Assembly: GCF_026625565.1 (NCBI RefSeq)
Contig: NZ_CP112998.1
Coordinates: 1,738,501-1,802,500 of the forward strand
DNA from: Dyadobacter pollutisoli
Lineage (GTDB): Bacteria; Bacteroidota; Bacteroidia; Cytophagales; Spirosomataceae
Length of the DNA: 64,000 bases
Reading direction: 5' to 3'
Position 1 is the first letter of the stretch. The number at the start of each line of letters is the position of its first letter. The notes below the pieces were generated by a model, which saw only the letters and a program-made list of their open reading frames with translations, was not told the origin of the DNA and made no database searches. Positions 34,354-42,693 of this stretch are shown in pieces. The position numbers and the translations under genes are program-made.

Positions 34354-36501
34354 ATGCGATATACTATACCTGATTTTAAGTCTTCTATATTAGTTCTTTT
34401 TACGGCAATAGCCATGTTTGCGACGTTTCGTGCCAACGCTCAGGACCGGTGCGGAACAATGGAATTGCTGAACCTCAGATTCACAAAACAGCCCTCACTC
34501 AAAATCATGTTCGATCAGCGGGAGCTTCGTTTAAAGGAGGTTATCCGCCAACGCACGATAGCAGGGAAAACCCTTAAAACGAATGCCCAGGTAACAATCC
34601 CGGTTGTTTTTCACGTGGTTCTGAGCAGACAGACCCAGGTAACCGATGCACAGATCATGGCGCAGCTCGACACGATCAACAAAGACTATGCGGGATTGAA
34701 TGGTAGTGCCAGCAGGATCCCTTCGTATTTCAGATCACTTTTTGGCCAATCGGGGATTCAGTTTTGCCTTGCCCAACGTACTCCCGACGATGCACCTTCC
34801 ACCGGTATTGTCAGGTACACCACCACACGTTCTTCCTTTGACTATACTACCAACCAGGTCAAGCACGCCGAATCAGGTGGGGCCGATGCCTGGGACACCG
34901 ACAAGTATCTCAACATCTGGATTTGTGACCTATCGGGCGGAACGCTTGGTTATGCGACCTTTCCGGACGATGGCGTAAAGGATGAGCAGGGAGTAGCGAT
35001 CGACTACGGGAGCTTACCTGGTGGCAATGTTACGAATTACAATGAAGGCAAAACGCTGACGCACGAGATCGGTCACTATTTTAACCTTTATCATATTTGG
35101 GGCGACGACAACGGAAATTGTACCGGTACCGACGAGGTAGACGACACGCCCAACCAGAGTAACAGCACCGGCACATGCCCCGCAGGTGTAGTTACCGATA
35201 GATGTACACCTAATGCTCCCGGCATTATGTACCAGAATTACATGGACTATACTTCGGACGGCTGTTTGTCGATGTTTACCAAAATGCAGGTAGCCCGGAT
35301 GGAAGCGGCTTTTACAACTTACCGCTCGCTGCTGAGCCTCTCCAATGGTTGTACGCCGGTAGATGTCAAGAATAAAGATGCTTCCCTGAAATCGATCAGG
35401 CAGCCGGCCCAGCGAATTTGTACGAATACATTGACGCCGCAGGTAACATTGGTCAACAAAGGAAAAGAAACATTGACCTCGGTCATCATTCATGCGGCGA
35501 TAGACAATGGAACAGTTCAAGATTTCACCTGGACCGGTTCACTGGCCACCTACGCAGAAACGAGCGTTAACCTGTCATCGCTGACCACCGTGGAAGGTAA
35601 TCACGTGCTGAGCATTTATACCAGCAACCCAAATGGGGCTGCGGATGAGGATACGTCCAATGATGGACAAAGCCTTGACCTTATATATTACAAACCTTTC
35701 AATACACCGGTTTCTGAGAGTTTTGAAGGTTTGTTCCCTCCTCAGGGCTGGGACATCGTAAACCAGGATGCGAGCTCGACCTGGGAAAAGACCACTTCGG
35801 CTGCAAAAACAGGCAGTGCTTCGGTCCGTATCGCCAATTTTGGCAATGAAGTAGTAGGGCAGAAGGATTATCTGAGATCCCCGACTGTGACGATTGCGGG
35901 TACCGATTCCGCGTTTGTATCGTTCCAGGTTGCGGCGGCAACTTACACCAATCCATCGGCACAGGGGAATGTGTGGGATACATTGCAGGTGCTGATCAGT
36001 ACCGATTGCGGCCAGACCTATACAAGCATTTACAAAAAATGGGGCTCAGATCTGGTGACCCGAAGTACGGCCACCCGTTCTGCCTTTACACCGACGGTCA
36101 ATGAATGGCGCCGGGAAGAGATCAATATCAGTAACTACATTGCTCAGGGCGAAGTGCTGATAGCATTCCTGAATACAAATGGAAATGAAAACGATATTTT
36201 CCTCGATGACATTAACATTAGGACAGTCACCGTCAATCCAAACCTGAAAGAAGCGGGCTTCCTGGTATCGCCCAACCCGACCAGCGGACTAGTATCTGTA
36301 CAGTTCTATCCGCATCCTGAGGAACTGAAATCTGTCTCGATCTATAATGTTGCCGGAGAAAAAGTCGCTGAAAAAGTGATCACCGGAGAGGTGGGTTCCA
36401 ATGTATATGATTTTAACCTGACCTATTATCCGGCCGGATTATACATTGTAAAAGCAGAATTCAAGGATAGGGTTTTGACAAAGAAGATCATCAAAAATTA
36501 A
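34354..36501 (+). CDS. M43 family zinc metalloprotease with T9SS sorting domain
   Basis: A 715-residue secreted protease. Signal peptide to about residue 29 (FRANAQ), then a propeptide-like region, then a pappalysin-type catalytic domain. The zinc site is THEIGHYFNLYHIWG (HExxHxxxxxH, near 236-246), and the Met-turn lies in GIMYQNYMDYTSDGC. Cys-rich loops (GNCTGTDEVDDTPNQSNSTG) are typical of M43B enzymes such as cytophagalysin. After about residue 340 come a CARDB-like beta domain and a MAM/jelly-roll-like domain (SFEGLFPPQGWDIVNQD), then a type A sorting domain (FLVSPNPTSGLVSVQFYP ... YIVKAEFKDRVLTKKIIKN). It is probably surface-displayed or released by T9SS and digests external protein. 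Confidence 0.93.
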   Translation: MRYTIPDFKSSILVLFTAIAMFATFRANAQDRCGTMELLNLRFTKQPSLKIMFDQRELRLKEVIRQRTIAGKTLKTNAQVTIPVVFHVVLSRQTQVTDAQIMAQLDTINKDYAGLNGSASRIPSYFRSLFGQSGIQFCLAQRTPDDAPSTGIVRYTTTRSSFDYTTNQVKHAESGGADAWDTDKYLNIWICDLSGGTLGYATFPDDGVKDEQGVAIDYGSLPGGNVTNYNEGKTLTHEIGHYFNLYHIWGDDNGNCTGTDEVDDTPNQSNSTGTCPAGVVTDRCTPNAPGIMYQNYMDYTSDGCLSMFTKMQVARMEAAFTTYRSLLSLSNGCTPVDVKNKDASLKSIRQPAQRICTNTLTPQVTLVNKGKETLTSVIIHAAIDNGTVQDFTWTGSLATYAETSVNLSSLTTVEGNHVLSIYTSNPNGAADEDTSNDGQSLDLIYYKPFNTPVSESFEGLFPPQGWDIVNQDASSTWEKTTSAAKTGSASVRIANFGNEVVGQKDYLRSPTVTIAGTDSAFVSFQVAAATYTNPSAQGNVWDTLQVLISTDCGQTYTSIYKKWGSDLVTRSTATRSAFTPTVNEWRREEINISNYIAQGEVLIAFLNTNGNENDIFLDDINIRTVTVNPNLKEAGFLVSPNPTSGLVSVQFYPHPEELKSVSIYNVAGEKVAEKVITGEVGSNVYDFNLTYYPAGLYIVKAEFKDRVLTKKIIKN

Positions 36502-36513
36502 AGCAAAGGGCAT

Positions 36514-36564
36514 AAAAAAACTGTTTAACCAATTCAGATTATTCGAGTTGGTCAAACAGTTTTT
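36514..36564. terminator. Bidirectional intrinsic terminator
   Basis: AAAAACTGTTTAACCAATT pairs with AGTTGGTCAAACAGTTTTT, giving a stem of about 18 bases with one or two mismatches. The protease gene reads in from the left and the next gene from the right; the hairpin has A and T tracts on both sides. Confidence 0.88.
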
Positions 36565-36568
36565 CCTT

Positions 36569-36970
36569 TTAATAGATTCTTTTTACAACGACCTTACTGT
36601 TGGTTTGGGATATCGCAAAATCCCTGGCGTTCTCATTAGGCGGCGAAATGAAGATCTGTTTTTTCTTTTTTCCATCCGTGCTGACCCAGTTAGCCGAGTA
36701 AATTTCCGGCAATGTGCCTGAATAAATGGGGTGGTTGTCGGAAAGCATAAATACCTCTTCCTGCTCGTAGGCAAGTTCCAGATCGCTTCCTTCAATCACG
36801 TCGCATATTATTTTCAGTTTACCAAAATCATCGTCTACCAGGCCTTTGATCCTCGCTTTCCCGAAGAAAGGATCTTCTTCAAAGTCCCAGCGAATGTAAT
36901 ACTCAATTACATTTCCTATCTGAGAATCAATATAATCGGCGGTTAGCAGTTGTTCCTGGCTCATGGTCAT
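36569..36970 (-). CDS. Unknown 133-residue acidic protein
   Basis: I do not recognise this protein. It has no signal peptide or membrane segment. It is strongly acidic in the first 80 residues (WDFEEDPFFGKARIKGLVDDDFG, VIEGSDLELAYEQEEVFML) with a beta-rich pattern, then a Lys-rich turn (TDGKKKKQIFISPP). It may start at 36970 or at the second Met at 36964. It stands alone, five bases from the shared terminator, with 320 bases before the next gene. Confidence 0.75.
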   Translation of the reverse strand: MTMSQEQLLTADYIDSQIGNVIEYYIRWDFEEDPFFGKARIKGLVDDDFGKLKIICDVIEGSDLELAYEQEEVFMLSDNHPIYSGTLPEIYSANWVSTDGKKKKQIFISPPNENARDFAISQTNSKVVVKRIY

Positions 36971-37290
36971 AGTTATTTTCTTGCGCTCCTTTTTTCAATT
37001 CAAAATTCAATACCAGCAGATTCTGGCATTTTGACAAATGTAATCGGAAGCACGTTGTTTCCAAAAATTCTGACTTCTGTTTCATCAATATTTAGAAAAT
37101 AAACAAATAGATGCCCAAAAATTTTTCGGCCCTTTTAATACTACCCGACATATAACCGGCCAGGTTAGCAAACAATGCATCGAGGTGCCCGATTTATCAC
37201 CGCTGGGGACATAGAGGTACGGTTTTTGATTCGGCTTGGTTCAATAAAATTCAATCAGGACCATGTCCTATCACCTAGCCAGAATCAAGT
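36971..37290. other. Intergenic region upstream of the second susC
   Basis: About 320 AT-rich bases between divergent genes. I find no reading frame with protein-like features and no RNA gene. No perfect Bacteroidota -7 element was found by eye. Confidence 0.5.
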
Positions 37291-40200
37291 ATGCAAAAAA
37301 CTCAACGAGCAAATGAGCCGGGTCCCTGTTCGGATACGATCATTTTTTTGAGGATTGGTTTCTTCCTGATGTTGTTCTTTGTTTGTAACCATATCATTAG
37401 CTACGCACAACAAACGGTTCCCGACACCACCCGGAAAGTAAAGCAGGATACGCTTCCCAGACCGGTAACTCCACCCACTGCAACTCCGGTTAAACCGGCT
37501 TCTGACACCCTCCCCAAACAAAAAAATACCACTGATACTACCAGTAAACCCGTCGATGCAGCGATTCCGGCCAAGGCGTCGCAGAATTTTGACCCCTTGG
37601 TCAAACCAACCCAACAACCTGACACAATAAAAACAAAGGCAGCAACAGACTCTTCCATCACACCCGTAACGAAGCCTGACAGTAACAATACGTCGAAAAA
37701 TCAACCAGGCAGTAATGCTCCTGCACAGACCGTTCAGCCAGCTGATAGTGCCGGTTTGAAGCAAAATGCCCCGCGCCTAACCGATCCCGGACCTGATGCG
37801 AAAATTATAAAAGGAACGGTTGTCGATGAAAAAGGCCTGGGCCTTCCCGGCGTGAGTGTGCTGGTAAAAGGTACTCAGATACAGGCTATTACCGAGACTG
37901 ATGGTACTTTTGAAATGAAAGTGCCGGCGAAGGCAAGTACCTTGGTTTACAGCTCCGTCGGCTTTACCGCGCAGGAAATTGCCATTGGTAACAAAACGCA
38001 ATTCAGCGTACAGTTGAAACCTGAGGCCAAAGCATTGAACGAAGTAGTAGTAGTAGGCTATGGCGCACAAAGCAAGCGAGACCTGGCCAGCTCCACCTCC
38101 CGTGTTTCCGCGACTGAGTACAAATCAGCAGTTATCAATACCGTAGACCAGGCTTTGCAGGGACGGACTACCGGTGTGCAGGTGGTGGAAACATCCGGTG
38201 AGCCCGGTGCGGCTTCTGTCGTCAGGATCAGGGGCAACAATTCGCTCAGCGGCAATAATGAGCCTCTGTATGTGATCGATGGTTTCCCGATGCCGCCTTA
38301 CCGGGAAGCCGGGGCAAATTTCTCCGGTGCTTACACGCAAAATGGCCTGTATGGTATCAATCCCAATGATATCGAAAGTATGGAAATTCTCAAAGATGCA
38401 TCTGCGACGGCCATTTATGGTTCGCGGGGCGCGAATGGTGTTGTTTTGATCACTACGAAGGCAGGCAAGCGGGGAGAAGGACGTGTTGATCTGGTCAATA
38501 AAACTTCTTTCGGGAGAATCTCAAATCCGATCAAAATGATGAATTCGAGACAATATGCAGAGATTATTAATGAAAGTTTCAGCATGACCGATCGAAATCC
38601 GCCTTTTGAAAATCTGGATAGTACTCTCACCAACACCGACTGGGTGGCGGCAGTAACACAGCCGAGCTTTCGCCAAGATATTACATTGAGTCTTTCCGGC
38701 GGCAGCCCGAAATCTTCTTATTATATCTCGGGAAATTATCTCAAAGAAAAAGGTACGATCATCAATTCTGATAATAACAGGGCTAGTTTGCGGGTTAATC
38801 TGAATAATGAAATCAATGATTGGTATACCGTTAAAGGACAGATATCATTCACCAGGCAGAAGTCAAACAGGGCCGTCACAGCTTCGCGCGCATGGCCCAG
38901 CTCAGGTGGATTAATGGACGGATTGCGGGCCGCGCCTACGCTTAGCCTGGATTATCTGGGCAATAACAGTCTTGGAATTCCGAATTACCAGGGATACTAT
39001 TTTTCCAATCCTTATAATGAGTTGATAGCCAAAACGGACGTGACCCAGAATGACTACTCGATCCTGAACCTGGAAAATTATTTTAAGCTGGCCGACGGCC
39101 TGCAATTGGTGGTCAGCCTGGGAGGTAGTCAGAACCTGACTCGCCGAAAAGTATTTTTGCCGCCATCCACAGGCGAAGGGAATGGTGTTCAGGGAAAAGG
39201 AAGCAACAATACTTCCAATACTTACAGCTACAATGTCAATGCATACCTGCAGTACGAAAAGACTTTCAGGAAAAATCACTACCTGAATTCGACAATGGGT
39301 GTGGAATATAACGACCAGACTGTTGAATTCGTCAACACCAATTCATCCGGGTATGCCGTCCCGTTTTTTGGGATTGACAATATCGGAAGTGCCCAGTCGC
39401 AGGCAATAGGATCTTTCAAGGAAAAGCGGATTTTGCAGTCCGGCTTTTTGCGGCTCAATTATTCTTTTAAAGGAAGATATGTCCTGAACACTTCCATTCG
39501 CGCCGATGGGGCTTCCCCTTTTGCAGCGAACAAAAAGTATGGTATTTTTCCCTCTGTCGCACTTGCCTGGAATTTGGAACAAGAGGAATTCATGAAAGGC
39601 GTCAGGTTTATTTCAAACACTAAGCTGAGAGCATCTTATGGTGAAACCGGTAGCCAGGCGATCGGACCCTATTCGTCGCTTTCGCAATACAGCAGCGGAT
39701 TTTACGAAATGGGGCCAGGTGGCGACGGCGCAGTGATAGCGACGGGCATTTATCCCAACACGATTGCCAATCCCAATCTTTCATGGGAACGTACGCGGCA
39801 GTTTAATGCCGGGGTGGATTTCAATACTGCCAAAGACCGGCTCGTTATCAGTTTTGACTATTATAATAAAGTTACGTCAGACTTGTTGCAGCCCAGAAAA
39901 GTACCAACTCAATCGGGTGTCAGCACCATTATCGATAATTACGGGACCATGCGCAACCGTGGCGTGGAATTGAGTATTCAGGCCAATATCATTCAAAAGA
40001 AGAACGCGACGTTTTCGTCCAGGATCAACATTTCAAAAAACGTAAACACATTGATCGACCTGGGGGACCGGACCCAGTCTGATTATGTCAGCATCAATGG
40101 AAACTTGCTGGGAGGCGTTTCGGGAATCCTGACACCAGGGGAGGAGATAGGAAGGTTCTTCGGGTTCAAAGTAGCTGGATTAACCCAGACTACTGATTTC

Positions 40201-40860
40201 GATGCCGACGGCAACCCGACCTTTCCAACTTTTGAGGGCCCAAAGCCTCCCGGATCGAAAGGTACGCCGTTCTATGGATCATGGATTTATGCCGATGCAA
40301 ATGGGGACAACATTATCAATGCGGATGACCGGGTGGTCTTGGGCAAATCCACTCCTGACTTCACATTTGGATGGAGCAACGATATTACCTGGAAAAATTT
40401 TGCAGTCAATGCGTTGTTTACCGGCTCGGTTGGAAATGATGTGCTTAACCTGACTAATTTCTACATCATGAATGGGGTCGTCGATTACGGAGGCGTGGGT
40501 TTCAACCAGTCGGAAGAATGGTACAACAAGCGCTACACGGAAGCCAGACCGCATAACGACCCTAAGTACCCCGGCATTCAGCGGGGGATCGCATCGGGGG
40601 ATATTAACTCGACAATGCTCGAAGACGGAAGTTTTGTAAGGCTTAAAATGCTGAGTCTTTCCTATACGTTTCCAAGACTGGGACCGGTCAAAAACCCACG
40701 GTTATTTGTGACAGGTACCAACTTATGGACGCTAACCAATTATACCGGTTTTGACCCGGAAGTGAGCTCTTACGGTCAATCGCTTCTGCAACAAGGTATT
40801 GACTATGGGGCCTATCCATCGCAGCGTTCCTACACCATTGGTTTTTCCTGTAATTTTTAG
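37291..40860 (+). CDS. SusC/RagA family TonB-linked outer membrane protein with long Pro/Thr-rich linker
   Basis: A 1189-residue SusC-type channel. A signal segment ends near residue 40 (NHIISYAQ). Residues about 41-170 are an unusual low-complexity stretch rich in Thr, Pro, Lys, Asp and Gln (for example TPPTATPVKPASDTLPKQK and TDTTSKPVDAAIPAK). The carboxypeptidase-regulatory-like domain follows (IIKGTVVDEKGLGLPGVSV), then the SusC box LNEVVVVGYGAQSKRDLAS, the plug (VRIRGNNSLSGNNEPLYVID; ILKDASATAIYGSRGANGVV) and the barrel ending in YTIGFSCNF. The extra linker is not part of the normal family layout and would place a flexible spacer in the periplasm before the plug. It is cotranscribed with susD, 23 bases downstream. 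Confidence 0.94.
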   Translation: MQKTQRANEPGPCSDTIIFLRIGFFLMLFFVCNHIISYAQQTVPDTTRKVKQDTLPRPVTPPTATPVKPASDTLPKQKNTTDTTSKPVDAAIPAKASQNFDPLVKPTQQPDTIKTKAATDSSITPVTKPDSNNTSKNQPGSNAPAQTVQPADSAGLKQNAPRLTDPGPDAKIIKGTVVDEKGLGLPGVSVLVKGTQIQAITETDGTFEMKVPAKASTLVYSSVGFTAQEIAIGNKTQFSVQLKPEAKALNEVVVVGYGAQSKRDLASSTSRVSATEYKSAVINTVDQALQGRTTGVQVVETSGEPGAASVVRIRGNNSLSGNNEPLYVIDGFPMPPYREAGANFSGAYTQNGLYGINPNDIESMEILKDASATAIYGSRGANGVVLITTKAGKRGEGRVDLVNKTSFGRISNPIKMMNSRQYAEIINESFSMTDRNPPFENLDSTLTNTDWVAAVTQPSFRQDITLSLSGGSPKSSYYISGNYLKEKGTIINSDNNRASLRVNLNNEINDWYTVKGQISFTRQKSNRAVTASRAWPSSGGLMDGLRAAPTLSLDYLGNNSLGIPNYQGYYFSNPYNELIAKTDVTQNDYSILNLENYFKLADGLQLVVSLGGSQNLTRRKVFLPPSTGEGNGVQGKGSNNTSNTYSYNVNAYLQYEKTFRKNHYLNSTMGVEYNDQTVEFVNTNSSGYAVPFFGIDNIGSAQSQAIGSFKEKRILQSGFLRLNYSFKGRYVLNTSIRADGASPFAANKKYGIFPSVALAWNLEQEEFMKGVRFISNTKLRASYGETGSQAIGPYSSLSQYSSGFYEMGPGGDGAVIATGIYPNTIANPNLSWERTRQFNAGVDFNTAKDRLVISFDYYNKVTSDLLQPRKVPTQSGVSTIIDNYGTMRNRGVELSIQANIIQKKNATFSSRINISKNVNTLIDLGDRTQSDYVSINGNLLGGVSGILTPGEEIGRFFGFKVAGLTQTTDFDADGNPTFPTFEGPKPPGSKGTPFYGSWIYADANGDNIINADDRVVLGKSTPDFTFGWSNDITWKNFAVNALFTGSVGNDVLNLTNFYIMNGVVDYGGVGFNQSEEWYNKRYTEARPHNDPKYPGIQRGIASGDINSTMLEDGSFVRLKMLSLSYTFPRLGPVKNPRLFVTGTNLWTLTNYTGFDPEVSSYGQSLLQQGIDYGAYPSQRSYTIGFSCNF

Positions 40861-40883
40861 TTACGACTCAACGCATAATCCTT

Positions 40884-42467
40884 ATGAGATACCATATAAA
40901 AATTGCCGCATTGCTTTTGCTGGGAATCGTTTCCTGCAAAGACAACCTGGAAGAATCACCCTATTCTTCATTGAGCAAAGAAGTTGTGTTTAAAGACGAG
41001 GACGGTCTCAATCAGGCCACAATCGGGGTTTATCACGCCTGGACGGCGCCGGATTTTAACGACATTACCAGCAGATTTATCCTCACAGAGTCGGGGCACC
41101 GGTACGCTACGGCCGGACTGCTGGGTTCCGGCGCCGATCCTTATTACAGGTTCGGGCATACTTCCACCTCCGGTGCATTTGAATCGGTCTGGGCCAGGTT
41201 TTACAAGATTATTTTTCGAGCTAATACCGTGATCGCCAATGCAAAGCAGGCGGTACCCGGCGAAGAGGAGGAAGCAGATCCCTATATTGCCGAAGCCAGG
41301 TTTTTAAGAGGTTATGCCTATTTCAATCTGGTGAGGTTCTTTGGTGGGGTGCCGCTGATATTGGACGAGGTTAAATCCCTGGACGATGAGGCGCTGATTT
41401 TTGCACCCAGATCGACCAATATCCAGGTTTATGATGCGATTATAGCGGATTTGACATTTGCGGAAGCCAATCTTCCCGATTCCCGCGGAGGCGCTGAACT
41501 GGGACGTGTTTCGGCAGGGGCTGCTAAGGCTATGTTGGGCAAGGTATACTTGACAATGGCTGGTAAACCGCTCAATATGACCGCTAACTATCAAAAGGCC
41601 GTAGATAGGCTGTCAGAGCTGGTAGGGCCTGAAAATGAAGAAAAGTACGATTTTGAGTTGCTGCCTGACTTTCAGGAGATTTTTGCTTTATCCAATGAAA
41701 GAAATCGCGAGATCGTACTGTCGTTTGGTTATTTTATTAACTCCTCTAATCCCAACGGGAATATCCTGCCATTCAATCTTTTTCCTTCCGGGCTGGTCAA
41801 TGGCGATGAGCAAACAAACTACGGGCTGACTTACGATTTTTATAAATTGTTTGAAAAAACAGATACCAGAAGAGATTTTACACTGGTGTACAGGTACGCG
41901 TTTCAGGGAAGTGCGAGGGCGGGAGCGGAGCCGGGAGACAGCATCATTTATAATCCGGCCATTGGAAACTACATTGTGAAGCGTACCAATGCTTCTTTTG
42001 GCCATGATGACTTTAAATACGGCATCGCCTTCGGCAAATTGGCGCGAGAACCCAGACCGGCGGGCGCCGCAGTACAAGGTTATAGCGCCGACCTGATCGA
42101 AATGCGGTTCTCGGACGTCCTTTTGAGTCTGGCAGAAGCATTGACAGAAACCGGTAAAACCGCCCAGGCGCTTCCATTGCTCAATCGGGTACGGGTGCGG
42201 GCCAAAGCAACGCCATCCAAGGCAACCGCAGTCGCAGACTTGCGTGCAGCCATTCGCAATGAGCGGCGACTGGAACTTTCCGGAGAGTTTAACACCGTTT
42301 TCGACATTCGCAGATGGGGTACATTGAAAGAAGAAATCGCCGCCATGTCCTCCGGCCAGATCGTCGACAATGTGCTGGTTCCGTATTCGGAAAGGCTTGA
42401 AATATATCCCATTCCCCAGTCCCAGATTGATGCTAATCCGAATTTGCAGCAGAATGATGGGTGGTAG
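40884..42467 (+). CDS. SusD/RagB family nutrient-binding lipoprotein
   Basis: A 527-residue lipoprotein; lipidated Cys near residue 18 (LLLGIVSC KDNLEESPYS). SusD signatures: VVFKDEDGLNQATIGVYHAW, EARFLRGYAYFNLVRFFGGVPLIL, a TPR-like middle (AAKAMLGKVYLTMAG), MRFSDVLLSLAEALTETG ... ALPLLNRVRVRA, and RNERRLELSGEFNTVFDIRRWG. The C-terminus IYPIPQSQIDANPNLQQNDGW is typical. It partners the SusC just upstream. A perfect 12-base-stem terminator follows. Confidence 0.95.
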   Translation: MRYHIKIAALLLLGIVSCKDNLEESPYSSLSKEVVFKDEDGLNQATIGVYHAWTAPDFNDITSRFILTESGHRYATAGLLGSGADPYYRFGHTSTSGAFESVWARFYKIIFRANTVIANAKQAVPGEEEEADPYIAEARFLRGYAYFNLVRFFGGVPLILDEVKSLDDEALIFAPRSTNIQVYDAIIADLTFAEANLPDSRGGAELGRVSAGAAKAMLGKVYLTMAGKPLNMTANYQKAVDRLSELVGPENEEKYDFELLPDFQEIFALSNERNREIVLSFGYFINSSNPNGNILPFNLFPSGLVNGDEQTNYGLTYDFYKLFEKTDTRRDFTLVYRYAFQGSARAGAEPGDSIIYNPAIGNYIVKRTNASFGHDDFKYGIAFGKLAREPRPAGAAVQGYSADLIEMRFSDVLLSLAEALTETGKTAQALPLLNRVRVRAKATPSKATAVADLRAAIRNERRLELSGEFNTVFDIRRWGTLKEEIAAMSSGQIVDNVLVPYSERLEIYPIPQSQIDANPNLQQNDGW

Positions 42468-42506
42468 GAGATATGTCGCGCTAATTTTTTAGAAAGAATG
42501 TGACCG

Positions 42507-42553
42507 GTTGGTAAGGATTCCGTCTAAATGACATGATCCTTACCAACTTTTTT
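42507..42553 (+). terminator. Intrinsic terminator of the second susCD operon, abutting the RHS start
   Basis: GTTGGTAAGGAT (42507-42518) and ATCCTTACCAAC (42536-42547) are perfect inverse repeats with a 17-base loop, followed by TTTTTT (42548-42553). The ATG that opens the RHS signal peptide is at 42554, directly after the T tract. The hairpin therefore takes the place where a ribosome site would lie. Confidence 0.88.
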
Positions 42554-42693
42554 ATGAAGCACATTTTATACTTTTTACTTTTTTCTGCACAAGTTGTTAC
42601 GCCCAGCAAACCAACAGCAAAAACTACATCATCCACCGCACCTTCAAACAAACTGGTGCCAATCCAAATGATGTCAGCAAGGTCAACATCCAA
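42554..42693 (+). other. RHS signal peptide and N-terminus, out of frame with the body
   Basis: From the ATG at 42554 the frame reads MKHILYFLLF. It then hits a run of six T (42579-42584), after which only the next frame is protein-like: FCTSCYAQQTNSKNYIIHRTF, then KQTGANPNDVSKVNIQVQYFDG, running straight into the RHS body. One more T would join the two into a good signal peptide (cleavage after CYAQ). In the body's frame there is no ATG, GTG or TTG between the upstream stop (42529-42531) and this point. Possible explanations are a real frameshift, slippage-based switching, or a homopolymer sequencing error. Confidence 0.85.
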
